Part shown: one piece after another, positions 1 to 8,245 of the stretch
Layout of the letters: each line of letters begins with the position of its first letter
How positions within the stretch are numbered: position 1 is the first letter of the stretch
Source of the DNA: Mycobacterium aquaticum
GTDB lineage: Bacteria > Actinomycetota > Actinomycetes > Mycobacteriales > Mycobacteriaceae
Direction of reading: 5' to 3'
DNA length: 64,000 bases
NCBI RefSeq assembly: GCF_002086485.1
Contig: NZ_MVHF01000026.1
Location: 40,866-104,865 of the forward strand
The notes under the pieces: model-generated
Told to the model about the DNA's origin: nothing
The model's input: the letters and a program-made list of their open reading frames with translations, nothing else
Database searches by the model: none
Position numbers and translations under genes: made by a program

Positions 1-234
1 GTCGCTGTGGCGCTCGCCATGCGCGAGCAGGGCAAGGAACCCGACCTGCTGGACAGGCTGGCCGCCGACCCGCGCCTGCCGCTGGACCGGGTCGCCCTGG
101 AGACGGCCCTGGCCGACCGGCAGGCGTTCACGGGCGCCGCGGGCGCGCAGGTCGACGGAGTGGTCGCCGCCGTCGACGAACTGGTCAGCCGCTACCCCGA
201 GGCAGCCAAGTACACCTCGGGTGCCATCTTGTGA
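1..234 (+). CDS. purB: Adenylosuccinate lyase, C-terminal 77 residues (partial)
   Basis: The reading frame is open from the first base and ends at TGA 232-234, so only the C-terminus of the gene is in the window. The visible tail, rich in Leu/Ala helices and containing LAADPRLPLD and TGAAGAQVD, matches the C-terminal helical domain of mycobacterial PurB. PurB cleaves SAICAR to AICAR and adenylosuccinate to AMP in purine synthesis. The following gene starts at GTG 231, overlapping the stop by four bases, so translation is probably coupled. The purB-cyp126 order is that of M. tuberculosis Rv0777-Rv0778. The active site lies outside the window. Confidence 0.88.
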   Translation, partial: VAVALAMREQGKEPDLLDRLAADPRLPLDRVALETALADRQAFTGAAGAQVDGVVAAVDELVSRYPEAAKYTSGAIL

Positions 235-1451
235 CATTGGCAGATCTGACCGATCTGGACAATTTCGCTCATGGGTTTCCCCATGAGTTGTTCGCCGAAC
301 ACCGGCGGGTGGCGCCGGTGTACTGGCACCCGCCGACGGAACACACGCCCGACGGTGAGGGGTTCTGGTCGGTGGCTACCCACGCGGAAACCCTTGCGGT
401 GCTGCGGGATCCGTCGACATTCTCATCGGTGACCGGGGGCTCGCGGCCGTTCGGCGGCACCCTGCTGCAGGATCTGTCCATTGCGGGCCAGGTGCTCAAC
501 ATGATGGACGACCCGCGGCACGCGGAGATCCGCAGGCTGGTGAGCTCAGGGCTGACACCCCGGATGATCCGGCGCGTCGAGGATGATCTGCGGACGCGGG
601 CGCGCGGGCTGCTGGATTCCGTCTCACCAGGCGAGCGGTTCGACTTCGTGGTCGACGTGGCAGCGGAACTGCCCATGCAGATGATCTGCATCCTGCTGGG
701 AGTGCCTGATTCTGAACGGCATTGGCTCTTCGAGGCCATCGAGCCGCAGTTCGACTTCGGCTCGGCGCGGACGGCGTCGGTAGGGCAGTTGTCGGCCGAG
801 GAGGCCGGCACCCGGATGTACACCTACGGGCAGGAACTCATCGCCGCCAAGCGGGCACATCCCACCGATGACATGTTGTCGGTAGTGGCCAACGCCTCAC
901 TGGCGGACGCGCTGACCCCGTTGTCCGACATGGAGCTGTATCTGTTCTTCAGCCTGCTGTTCAGCGCGGGCGCCGAGACCACGCGCAACGCGGTTGCGGG
1001 TGGTCTGTTGGCGTTGATCGAGCATCCGGATCAACTGCAGTTGTTGCGTTCAGATCCGGCGCTGCTGCCCACCGCGATCGAAGAGATGGTGCGTTGGACC
1101 TCGCCGTCACCCTCGAAGCGCCGCACCGCGACCCGTTCGGTGTCCCTCGGAGGCTGCGATATCGAGGCCGGGCAGAAGGTCCAGGTGTGGGAAGGCTCGG
1201 CCAACCGCGACCAATCGGTGTTCGCCGACGCGGACATCTTCGACATCACGCGTAAACCGAACCCACACTTGGGGTTCGGGTACGGCGTTCACTACTGCCT
1301 CGGCGCCAATCTGGCCCGGTTGGAGCTGCGCGTGCTGTTCGAAGAACTGCTTGAGCGGTTCTCGTCGGCCCGCCTGGTCCAGCCCGTCGAATGGACCCGC
1401 AGCAACCGGCACACCGGCATCCGGCACTTGGTGGTGGAGCTCGCGGCGTGA
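231..1451 (+). CDS. cyp126: Cytochrome P450 CYP126
   Basis: A 406-residue soluble P450 of normal bacterial length. Visible hallmarks are the I-helix oxygen-binding motif AGAETT near residue 245, the K-helix ExxR (EEMVR), and the heme-thiolate loop FGYGVHYCLG with the ligand Cys near residue 356. The position directly after purB identifies it as the CYP126 orthologue (Rv0778). CYP126 is reported to bind azoles and aromatic ligands but its physiological substrate is not settled. The GTG start overlaps the purB stop, and its own TGA overlaps the next GTG, so three genes are translationally chained. Confidence 0.93.
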   Translation: MTLADLTDLDNFAHGFPHELFAEHRRVAPVYWHPPTEHTPDGEGFWSVATHAETLAVLRDPSTFSSVTGGSRPFGGTLLQDLSIAGQVLNMMDDPRHAEIRRLVSSGLTPRMIRRVEDDLRTRARGLLDSVSPGERFDFVVDVAAELPMQMICILLGVPDSERHWLFEAIEPQFDFGSARTASVGQLSAEEAGTRMYTYGQELIAAKRAHPTDDMLSVVANASLADALTPLSDMELYLFFSLLFSAGAETTRNAVAGGLLALIEHPDQLQLLRSDPALLPTAIEEMVRWTSPSPSKRRTATRSVSLGGCDIEAGQKVQVWEGSANRDQSVFADADIFDITRKPNPHLGFGYGVHYCLGANLARLELRVLFEELLERFSSARLVQPVEWTRSNRHTGIRHLVVELAA

Positions 1452-2362
1452 AACCCGAGATGTTCGCGGGGGTCATGGCGACCGGCATCGTGTCGATCTC
1501 CGCCGCGGACCACGGTTTCGGCATCATCAGTGTGCCGTTGGCGGCCCTGGCCACCGTCGGGCTTCCAGTGTTGATGTATCTGGCTGCCGCGCGATGGCGG
1601 ACGTTCGATCTCCACGACATCGACACGGTGGTCGGCTTTTTCACGTATGTGGCGGCGTGTGGAGTGCTGGCCTCGCGGTTCGCCGACCACTCCGTGGTGC
1701 TGTGGGGACTCGGGGCGACGGGCCTTGCCGGCTGGTTGTCGCTCGTTCCGATGCTGCTGAAGCGGATGTGGCGGCTGGGCCCGATTGGGCTGCGGGACCG
1801 GGCGCGCGGCACCTGGGAACTCGCCAGCGTCGCGACGTCCGGACTGGCCATCATCTTTGTGGCCGAGGGAATCATGTTCTGGGCGCTCATATTCTGGGGC
1901 TGTGCGCTGGTCGCGTACTGCGTGATGACACTGCTCATCGCGTGGCGGGCGTTGGGGGAACCGACAGCTCGGCGCAACGTCCCACCCGATCACTGGATCC
2001 TGATGGGTGCCGTCGCCATCGCCACGTTGGCCGGCGTGCACATTCATGCCGCGCTGCATCCGGGCCCGCTCGCCGATGCCGTGCGGATTGTCACCGTCGT
2101 GACCCTCGCCGTCGCCACGGTGCAGATCGTGCCGCTGGCCATCACCAGCTGGCGTCAGATGCTCGACTGGCCCGCGGTGTTCCCACTCGGCATGTACTCG
2201 GCGGCCACCTTCGCGATGATGCTCGAAACCGGTTGGCAGCCACTGACCATCGTCTCGCTGGTGTTCTTCTGGATCGCCCTCGCGGCGTGGCTGGCGGTCG
2301 CGGTCATCGTGATTCGTCGGCTGATTCGCCTAACCTCGGAGCATGGACTCAGGCCAGAATGA
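1448..2362 (+). CDS. TDT-family (tellurite resistance/C4-dicarboxylate, SLAC1-like) transporter
   Basis: A 304-residue integral membrane protein with about nine or ten hydrophobic segments across its whole length. The opening MFAGVMATGIVSI, with its small-residue helix, and the fold pattern are those of the TDT (TehA/Mae1/SLAC1) family, which moves anions such as dicarboxylates, sulfite or tellurite-related species. GTG 1448 was chosen because it overlaps the cyp126 stop (GTGA); an in-frame ATG lies farther upstream inside cyp126. The substrate cannot be inferred. The M. tuberculosis locus lacks this gene between cyp126 and Rv0779c. Confidence 0.75.
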   Translation: MKPEMFAGVMATGIVSISAADHGFGIISVPLAALATVGLPVLMYLAAARWRTFDLHDIDTVVGFFTYVAACGVLASRFADHSVVLWGLGATGLAGWLSLVPMLLKRMWRLGPIGLRDRARGTWELASVATSGLAIIFVAEGIMFWALIFWGCALVAYCVMTLLIAWRALGEPTARRNVPPDHWILMGAVAIATLAGVHIHAALHPGPLADAVRIVTVVTLAVATVQIVPLAITSWRQMLDWPAVFPLGMYSAATFAMMLETGWQPLTIVSLVFFWIALAAWLAVAVIVIRRLIRLTSEHGLRPE

Positions 2363-2924
2363 CCATCTCCGCGTCTCCGACGCCGAGCGGGCCAAGGTAG
2401 GCCAACTGCTGGAGCGCGCGGTCAGTGAAGGCATGCTCACGCTCGACGAATTCACCGAGCGCTACGACGCCGCGCTGGCCGCGCGCACTCGCGGCGAACT
2501 GCGGGTCGTGCTCGCCGACCTGCCGATGGCGGTGACCGCGGCACCGCGCCCGGCCCCGGAGGAGCTGCGGGGCCGCATGTCGTCGATCGTGCGGCGCGGG
2601 CAGTGGACTGTGGCCCCGGTGCTGCAACTCAACACTCGGATGTGTAGCACCACGCTCGACTTCACCTCGGCAGTGTTGCCCGGCTCGCTGGTGGAGATCG
2701 TCATCGACGATTACTGCAGTTCGACCGAACTGATCGTGCCTCCCAACGCGACAGCCGACCTCAACGGTGTCGACGCCGTCGCGGGCAGCGCGACGGTCAA
2801 GGTGCGCACCAGCCCGCCATCGCAGCAGCTGCATCTCATCGTGCGTGGCCGAGTCCGGATGGGGTCGGTCACCGTGCGCCATCCGTTCGGGAGCTGGCTG
2901 CGACGGCTGCACGGGTCTCGATAG
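2343..2924 (+). CDS. DUF1707 domain protein with C-terminal beta-rich domain
   Basis: A 193-residue protein. Residues 4-57 (DHLRVSDAERAKVGQLLE ... LTLDEFTERYDAALAA ... LADLP) are a clear DUF1707 (SHOCT-like) domain, common in mycobacterial envelope and regulatory proteins. The C-terminal half (about 90-175) alternates hydrophobic and polar residues, like the DUF2154 beta-helix of cell-wall-stress proteins. No signal peptide or membrane segment is seen. It overlaps the 3' end of the transporter gene by 20 bases, so the two are probably co-translated. The function is unknown. Confidence 0.72.
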   Translation: MDSGQNDHLRVSDAERAKVGQLLERAVSEGMLTLDEFTERYDAALAARTRGELRVVLADLPMAVTAAPRPAPEELRGRMSSIVRRGQWTVAPVLQLNTRMCSTTLDFTSAVLPGSLVEIVIDDYCSSTELIVPPNATADLNGVDAVAGSATVKVRTSPPSQQLHLIVRGRVRMGSVTVRHPFGSWLRRLHGSR

Positions 2925-2965
2925 CGAACCGGATCTCATCGAGCACCCGGTGCGGATACTCGAAT

Positions 2966-3589
2966 TCACTCGAGGCGGCGCAGCCGCATGCCCGCCGAGC
3001 GCAGCTCGAGAGCGGCCAGGCCGCGAATAGCGCTTGGTTCTTCGCGACGCCAGGCACCCACGGGGTCGTCGGACACCGCGGTCAGCTTGGCCAGCGGCCG
3101 GTTGGCGAGGGCGCGCAGTGCCAGCAGTTGCTCGCCAGCGGCGGTCGAGGCCAACGTGATGGCCGTCCACTTGCGCCGGAAGAATCGCACGCGCAGATAC
3201 AGCCACGGCATCGCGACGAACAGGATGGGCGCGGCGGCCACGGCCAGCGCCAACACCCAGGCCAGCCAACTGGCTGTGGAGTCGAGGCTGCTGCCTGCTC
3301 CGGCGATGTCCAGCGCCGCCTCGCTGGCTGCCCGCAGTGGCTTGCTGAGGGTGTCGCCGACCAGCGGTATGTGGTGGGCGCTGTCGCCGGCCGAGTCGAG
3401 ATTGTCGGCCACGCCGTTGGCGCCGTCGTGCACTTGGCGGCCCACCGTCGCGATGGTTGCGATGGCCGAATGCACGGCGATACCGACCAGCACCCACACC
3501 GTTATCCACGCCAGCACCGCGACGTCGCTGAACAGCTGAGCCAGCAATCGGCCGGGTCTGTGGGCGTACGGCAGGTACCGCGATCTCAT
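2966..3589 (-). CDS. Two-TM conserved membrane protein (Rv0779c-like)
   Basis: A 207-residue protein with a hydrophobic segment near residues 20-42 (FSDVAVLAWITVWVLVGIAV), a polar middle (residues 45-105, GDSAHHIPLVGDTLSKPLRAA), and a second hydrophobic segment near 115-140. A basic tail follows. The position, opposite to and just before purC, matches Rv0779c. ATG 3589 was chosen because the conserved start MRSRYLPYAHRPGRLL follows it and the upstream extension would run into purC. Only 30 bases separate the divergent starts, so the two promoters overlap. The function is unknown. Confidence 0.75.
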   Translation of the reverse strand: MRSRYLPYAHRPGRLLAQLFSDVAVLAWITVWVLVGIAVHSAIATIATVGRQVHDGANGVADNLDSAGDSAHHIPLVGDTLSKPLRAASEAALDIAGAGSSLDSTASWLAWVLALAVAAAPILFVAMPWLYLRVRFFRRKWTAITLASTAAGEQLLALRALANRPLAKLTAVSDDPVGAWRREEPSAIRGLAALELRSAGMRLRRLE

Positions 3590-3607
3590 GGCTCCGATCC
3601 CAACACA

Positions 3608-3613
3608 TAGGCT
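3608..3613 (+). promoter_or_regulatory. -10 box of purC (leaderless-type)
   Basis: TAGGCT fits the mycobacterial TANNNT -10 consensus and ends six bases before the purC ATG. This spacing would place the transcription start at the start codon, giving a leaderless mRNA. No Shine-Dalgarno sequence is seen. No strong -35 box is visible, which is usual for mycobacterial promoters. Confidence 0.5.
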
Positions 3614-3619
3614 GACCGG

Positions 3620-4507
3620 ATGCGTCCCGCTCTGTCCGAGTACCAGCACCTGGCCAGCGGCAAGGTCCGCGAGCTGTACCGCATCGACGAGAACCACCTG
3701 CTGTTCGTGGCGTCCGACCGGATCTCTGCCTACGACCACATCCTCGACTCGCAGATCCCCGACAAGGGGCGGATCCTCACGGCGATGAGCGTGTTCTTCT
3801 TCGACCACGTCGAGGCGCCCAACCACCTCGCGGGTCCGCCGGACGATCCCCGCATCCCCGAGGAGGTGCTGGGCCGTGCGCTGGTGGTGCGCCAGCTCAA
3901 GATGTTGCCGGTCGAGTGCGTAGCGCGGGGCTACCTGACCGGCTCAGGCCTGATCGACTATCAGAAGACCGGCGCGGTGTGCGGTATCCCGCTGCCGCCC
4001 GGGTTGGGGGAGGCCAGCAAGTTCGAAGAGCCGTTGTTCACCCCGGCCACCAAGGCCGAATTGGGCGAGCACGACGAGAACATCTCGTTCGCCAAGGTGA
4101 TCGACGTGGTGGGCCCGGTGTTGGCCAACCAGCTGAAGGCGCGCACCCTGCAGACCTACCTGCAGGGGGCCGACCATGCGTTGACTAAGGGCATCATCAT
4201 CGCCGACACCAAGTTCGAGTTCGGTGTGGACGAGAACGGCGATGTGGTGCTGGCCGACGAGGTCTTCACGCCGGATTCGTCGCGGTACTGGCGGGCGGAT
4301 TCCTATCGGCAAGGCGTGGTGCAGGACAGCTTCGACAAGCAGTTCGTGCGTAACTGGCTGACCGGGCCGGAGTCGGGCTGGGACCGCCACGGCGAGGCCC
4401 CGCCACCGCCGCTGCCCGATGAGATCGTGGCGGCGACCAGGGACCGCTACATCGAGGCGTACGAACGTATTTCGGGGCTGCGCTTCGCAGATTGGATCGG
4501 CGCATGA
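3620..4507 (+). CDS. purC: SAICAR synthetase
   Basis: A 295-residue protein beginning MRPALSEYQHLASGKVRELY, the phosphate-binding start typical of PurC. Other family motifs are VECVARGYLTGSG, the acidic KFEFG loop (TKFEFGVDENG) and DSSRYW. It joins aspartate to CAIR with ATP to form SAICAR, the eighth step towards IMP. The ATG has a -10 box six bases upstream and no ribosome site. The TGA overlaps the ATG of the following oligopeptidase gene (ATGA), so the two are co-translated although metabolically unrelated, the same order as Rv0780-Rv0781. Confidence 0.97.
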   Translation: MRPALSEYQHLASGKVRELYRIDENHLLFVASDRISAYDHILDSQIPDKGRILTAMSVFFFDHVEAPNHLAGPPDDPRIPEEVLGRALVVRQLKMLPVECVARGYLTGSGLIDYQKTGAVCGIPLPPGLGEASKFEEPLFTPATKAELGEHDENISFAKVIDVVGPVLANQLKARTLQTYLQGADHALTKGIIIADTKFEFGVDENGDVVLADEVFTPDSSRYWRADSYRQGVVQDSFDKQFVRNWLTGPESGWDRHGEAPPPPLPDEIVAATRDRYIEAYERISGLRFADWIGA

Positions 4508-6666
4508 GTGAGCCGGTGACCCCGCCGATCGCCAAGCGTGGCAACCATCGCCGCGAGCACCACGGTGATGTGTTCATCGACCCGTACGAGTGGCTGCGCG
4601 ACAAGGACGATCCCGAGGTGATCGCCCATCTCGAAGCCGAGAACGCGTTCACCACGTGTGCGACGGAGTATCTGGAGCCGTTGCGGCAGAAGATCTTCGA
4701 CGAGATCAAGGCCCGCACCAAGGAGACCGATCTTTCGGTCCCGACCCGTCGGGACGACTGGTGGTACTACGCCCGGTCCTTCGAGGGCAAGCAGTATGGC
4801 GTGCACTGCCGTTGCCCGGTCACCGATCCCGACGACTGGACGCCGCCGGAGTTCGACGAACACACCGACGTTCCGGGCGAGCAGGTGCTGCTCGACGAGA
4901 ACATCGAAGCCGACGGCCACGACTACTTTGCGCTCGGAGCGGCCTCGGTCAGCCTGGACGGCAACGTGCTGGCATATTCGGTCGACGTCAAGGGCGACGA
5001 GCGGTACACCCTGCGATTCCGGGACCTTCGTACCGGGCAGGAGTATGACGACACGATCGTCGGCATCGGTTCCGGCGCGACCTGGGCAGCCGACAGCAGG
5101 ACGATCTACTACACCACCGTCGACGACGCCTGGCGCCCGGACACGGTGTGGCGGCACCGCCTCGCAGCGGGCCTGCCGGCCGAGAAGGTGTATCACGAGC
5201 CCGACGAACGATTCTGGGTCGGCGTCGGACGCAGCCGCAGCAACAAATACCTGTTCATCGCGGCGGGCAGCGCGGTCACCACGGAGGTCCGTTACGCCGA
5301 CGCCAACGATCCGCAGGCGCAGTTCGTCCCGGTGTGGGAGCGGCGGGATCTGGTCGAGTACTCCGTCGAGCATGCCGTCATCGGAGGTGAGGATCGCTTC
5401 CTCATCCTGCACAACGACGGCGCCGAGAACTTCACGCTCGTCGAGGCACCTGTCGACGACCCCAGTGCTTTTCATCCGCTGATCGCTCACCGCGCCGATG
5501 TGCGTCTCGATGCCGTCGACGCCTTCGACGGTTTCCTGGTGATCAGTTACCGCAGTGAGGCGCTGCCGAAGATTCAGCTGTGGCCCGTGAACGCCAACGG
5601 CGGGTATGGGACACCTGAGGAACTGACCTTCGACTCCGAGTTGACCGCTGCGGGCCTGGGCGGCAACCCCAACTGGTCGGCACCCAAACTGCGGATCGCC
5701 GCAACCTCGTTCGTCACCCCGGCCCGGGTCTACGACCTGGATCTTGCGACGGGCCAACGGACACTGCTGCGCGAGCAGCCGGTGCTGGGTGGCTACCGGC
5801 CGGAAGACTATGTGGAGCGCCGGGATTGGGCGACGGCACCCGACGGCGCGCGGGTGCCGATTTCGATCATCCATCGCGCGGGCCTGCAATTCCCCGCTCC
5901 CACACTGCTCTATGGCTACGGCGCCTACGAATCGTGTGAGGATCCGCGGTTTTCGATCGCCCGGCTGTCGCTGCTGGACCGCGGCATGGTGTTCGCGATC
6001 GCCCACGTGCGCGGCGGTGGTGAGCTCGGCAGGCCTTGGTACGAGCACGGCAAGCTGCTGGAGAAGATGAACACCTTCACCGACTTCATCGCGGTGGCAA
6101 GGCATCTCATCGACACCGACCTGACACGGCCGCAGAACCTGGTGGCCCTCGGGGGTAGCGCCGGTGGTCTGCTGATGGGTGCGATCGCCAACATGGCGCC
6201 GGAGCTGTTCGCCGGCATCCTGGCCCAGGTGCCGTTCGTCGACGCGCTCACGACCATTCTCGATCCGTCGCTGCCGTTGACCGTCACCGAGTGGGACGAG
6301 TGGGGAAATCCGTTGGAGGATCCCGAGGTTTACGCCTACATGAAGTCCTACACGCCGTACGAGAACGTCGCGGCCCGCGACTACCCGCCGATCCTGGCGA
6401 TGACCTCACTCAACGACACCAGGGTGTATTACGTCGAACCGGCGAAATGGGTTGCAGCGCTGCGGCATGTCCAGTCCGATCCGGCGAACGACGCCAACAA
6501 GGTGCTGTTGAAGACCGAGATGGTGGCCGGTCACGGCGGTATCAGCGGACGCTACGAACGCTGGAAGGAGGCGGCCTTCCAGTACGCCTGGCTACTGGCC
6601 GCCGCCGATCCCGACAACTACGGCAGCGGCCAGGTAGACAGCCTCTTCAGCGGTCCGAAGACCTAA
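4504..6666 (+). CDS. ptrB: Oligopeptidase B (S9A prolyl-oligopeptidase family)
   Basis: A 720-residue serine peptidase. The first 400 residues form the beta-propeller (repeated WAADSRTIYYTTVDDAWRP-type blades). The C-terminal hydrolase domain carries the nucleophile motif GGSAGGLLMG, the Asp loop NDTRVYYVEP and the catalytic-His segment VAGHGGISGRY. No signal peptide is present, so it is cytoplasmic. The family cleaves short peptides after basic residues. ATG 4504 overlaps the purC stop. In M. tuberculosis the same locus is annotated as two pieces (ptrBa/ptrBb); here the frame is intact. The last 75 bases overlap the convergent DoxX gene. Confidence 0.93.
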   Translation: MSEPVTPPIAKRGNHRREHHGDVFIDPYEWLRDKDDPEVIAHLEAENAFTTCATEYLEPLRQKIFDEIKARTKETDLSVPTRRDDWWYYARSFEGKQYGVHCRCPVTDPDDWTPPEFDEHTDVPGEQVLLDENIEADGHDYFALGAASVSLDGNVLAYSVDVKGDERYTLRFRDLRTGQEYDDTIVGIGSGATWAADSRTIYYTTVDDAWRPDTVWRHRLAAGLPAEKVYHEPDERFWVGVGRSRSNKYLFIAAGSAVTTEVRYADANDPQAQFVPVWERRDLVEYSVEHAVIGGEDRFLILHNDGAENFTLVEAPVDDPSAFHPLIAHRADVRLDAVDAFDGFLVISYRSEALPKIQLWPVNANGGYGTPEELTFDSELTAAGLGGNPNWSAPKLRIAATSFVTPARVYDLDLATGQRTLLREQPVLGGYRPEDYVERRDWATAPDGARVPISIIHRAGLQFPAPTLLYGYGAYESCEDPRFSIARLSLLDRGMVFAIAHVRGGGELGRPWYEHGKLLEKMNTFTDFIAVARHLIDTDLTRPQNLVALGGSAGGLLMGAIANMAPELFAGILAQVPFVDALTTILDPSLPLTVTEWDEWGNPLEDPEVYAYMKSYTPYENVAARDYPPILAMTSLNDTRVYYVEPAKWVAALRHVQSDPANDANKVLLKTEMVAGHGGISGRYERWKEAAFQYAWLLAAADPDNYGSGQVDSLFSGPKT

Positions 6667-7041
6667 CCCGGAGGTCATCGACTTCGGCGGGTTCGGCATC
6701 CGGGCGGCGTACACGTTGGCCGGGAACATGGCGAGCATCAGCAGGAAGAGGCCTACCGCCGCGGCCACCCGTGTCGGCGGGTAGAGCAGGCCCAGCGCGC
6801 CGGCCAGCTCGAGCACGCCCGTGACGGTCACCAGCAGTGCCGGGGCGGGGAGCCGCGGCGGCACGATCGCGATCATGTCTGCGCGCAGCGGATTGACGAA
6901 GTGGGCGACGCCCGTCATCACGAACATCGCCGCGAGACCGACGGCCACGGCGCGCGGCCAGCTGTCGACGTAGTCGATCCCGGCCCAGCCGATGACGCGG
7001 GCCACCACGCTGCCCAGGATCAACATCAGGAACACGGCCAT
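6592..7041 (-). CDS. DoxX family small membrane protein
   Basis: A 149-residue protein with four hydrophobic segments and the DoxX pattern (GVAHFVNPLRADMIAIVPP ... GVLELAGALGLLYP ... PANVYAA). DoxX proteins are poorly understood quinone- or thiol-linked membrane proteins. The start at ATG 7041 (MAVFLMLILG) gives a clean first membrane helix; an in-frame ATG at 7062 would add seven polar residues. It is divergent from a TetR gene 84 bases away, suggesting control by that regulator. Its final 25 codons overlap the 3' end of ptrB on the other strand. Confidence 0.75.
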   Translation of the reverse strand: MAVFLMLILGSVVARVIGWAGIDYVDSWPRAVAVGLAAMFVMTGVAHFVNPLRADMIAIVPPRLPAPALLVTVTGVLELAGALGLLYPPTRVAAAVGLFLLMLAMFPANVYAARMPNPPKSMTSGLGLRTAEEAVYLAAAVVVGIGGGQ

Positions 7042-7125
7042 TGCGCACCCCCATCTTGTCATTGTCTAGTTTGGCACGGTACCGCTAATCTAGGCGCTGT
7101 CAAGATTGGGGACTACGATGGGCGC

Positions 7126-7671
7126 ATGAGCTACCACCACGGTGACCTGAAGGCCGTGATCCTGGCCCAGGCCGCCACCCTGGTGGCGCAGCGCGGGGCC
7201 GACGGAGTCTCGCTGCGCGAACTGGCACGCGCTGCCGGCGTTTCGCACGCCGCGCCGGCGCATCACTTCACCGACCGGCGTGGGCTGTTCACCGCGCTGG
7301 CCGCCGAGGGCTTCCAGTTGCTGGCCGCAGCGCTGACCGGCGCCCGCCCCCAGTTCATCGACGCTGCCAAGGCCTATGTCCGATTCGCGCTCGACCATCC
7401 CGGCCACTATGCGGTGATGTTCGACAAGTCGCTCTACGACGAGACCAACCCCGAACTCGTCGCGGCGGCCGCGGCGGCACGGGCCGAACTCGACAGCGGG
7501 GTGGGCACTCTCGTCGACCCCAAAGCCCACGCCGACCCCGAAGCGGCGGCGCTGGCAGCATGGTCGCTGGTGCACGGCTTCTCGTTGCTCTGGCTCAACG
7601 ATGCGATCGACACGGGCGCCGACCCACTCGGTGTCGTCGAGCGATTGGGCCTGATCTTGTTCGACGCGTAG
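7126..7671 (+). CDS. TetR/AcrR-family regulator (WHG C-terminal domain)
   Basis: A 181-residue regulator. Residues 1-50 hold the helix-turn-helix (VSLRELARAAGVSHAAPAHHF) and the ligand-domain end holds AWSLVHGFSLLWLNDAI, the mark of the WHG subclass. ATG 7126 was chosen because the TetR start MSYHHGDLKAVIL is canonical; TACGAT lies six bases upstream, so the mRNA may be leaderless. It faces away from the DoxX gene, and the roughly 80-base gap should hold its operator, though no clean palindrome is seen there. The ligand is unknown. Confidence 0.85.
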   Translation: MSYHHGDLKAVILAQAATLVAQRGADGVSLRELARAAGVSHAAPAHHFTDRRGLFTALAAEGFQLLAAALTGARPQFIDAAKAYVRFALDHPGHYAVMFDKSLYDETNPELVAAAAAARAELDSGVGTLVDPKAHADPEAAALAAWSLVHGFSLLWLNDAIDTGADPLGVVERLGLILFDA

Positions 7672-7677
7672 GTGCGG

Positions 7678-7683
7678 TAGCGT
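7678..7683 (+). promoter_or_regulatory. -10 box of the thiol peroxidase gene (leaderless-type)
   Basis: TAGCGT matches TANNNT and ends six bases before GTG 7690. It overlaps the end of the TetR gene, so the peroxidase probably has its own promoter. The call rests on spacing only. Confidence 0.4.
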
Positions 7684-7689
7684 CGGGGT

Positions 7690-8178
7690 GTGAGCATCGA
7701 CCAAATTCCGCTGACCACCCTCGACGGCACCCCGACCACGTTGGGCGCGTTGGCAACTGGCGCGGCACTGGTGGTCAACGTGGCATCGAAATGTGGCCTG
7801 ACCCTGCAGTATGCGGCGCTCGAGAAGCTCGCGCAGGACTACGGCGACCGTGGGCTGACCGTCATCGGTGTGCCATGCAACCAGTTCATGGGGCAGGAAC
7901 CCGGCACCGCCGAGGAGATCCGGACCTTCTGCTCGACGACCTACGGCGTCACGTTCCCGCTGCTCGCCAAGACCGACGTCAACGGGCCGGACCGGCACCC
8001 GCTCTACGCCGCCCTGACCACGGCCGCCGACGCCGACGGTGCGGCCGGTGACATCCAGTGGAATTTCGAGAAGTTCCTTCTCGCTCCCGGTGGAGCGGTG
8101 GTCAACCGGTTCCGACCGCGTACCGCGCCCGACGCACCCGAAGTGCTTGCGGCCATCGAAGCTGTCCTGCCGCGATAG
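7690..8178 (+). CDS. Glutathione-peroxidase-family thiol peroxidase
   Basis: A 162-residue GPx-family protein. The peroxidatic residue is a cysteine (TGT codon) in NVASKCGLT near residue 35. The family motif PCNQFMGQEPG and the Trp of WNFEKFL complete the triad, and TFCSTTYGVTFP supplies a likely resolving Cys. Mycobacteria make mycothiol rather than glutathione, so by family knowledge such an enzyme most likely draws electrons from thioredoxin. It follows the TetR gene in the same direction and may share its regulation. It is not a selenoprotein. Confidence 0.9.
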   Translation: MSIDQIPLTTLDGTPTTLGALATGAALVVNVASKCGLTLQYAALEKLAQDYGDRGLTVIGVPCNQFMGQEPGTAEEIRTFCSTTYGVTFPLLAKTDVNGPDRHPLYAALTTAADADGAAGDIQWNFEKFLLAPGGAVVNRFRPRTAPDAPEVLAAIEAVLPR

Positions 8179-8245
8179 CCGAATCGACATTCGGCGGCAG
8201 AGTGTTGGAAACCGTTGCGTCATGTCACGTTGTCACACTGGTGGA

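Noticed and set aside
1246..2059. Two antisense frames of about 250 codons opposite cyp126 and the transporter.
   Set aside because: They carry no recognisable domain and lie opposite genes with clear motifs.
4447..6105. A 552-codon minus-strand open frame opposite ptrB.
   Set aside because: It is antisense to a clear S9 peptidase gene and reads as Val/Arg/Gly-rich sequence without motifs.
7690..8178. Selenocysteine in the GPx active site.
   Set aside because: The position is a TGT cysteine codon, not TGA.
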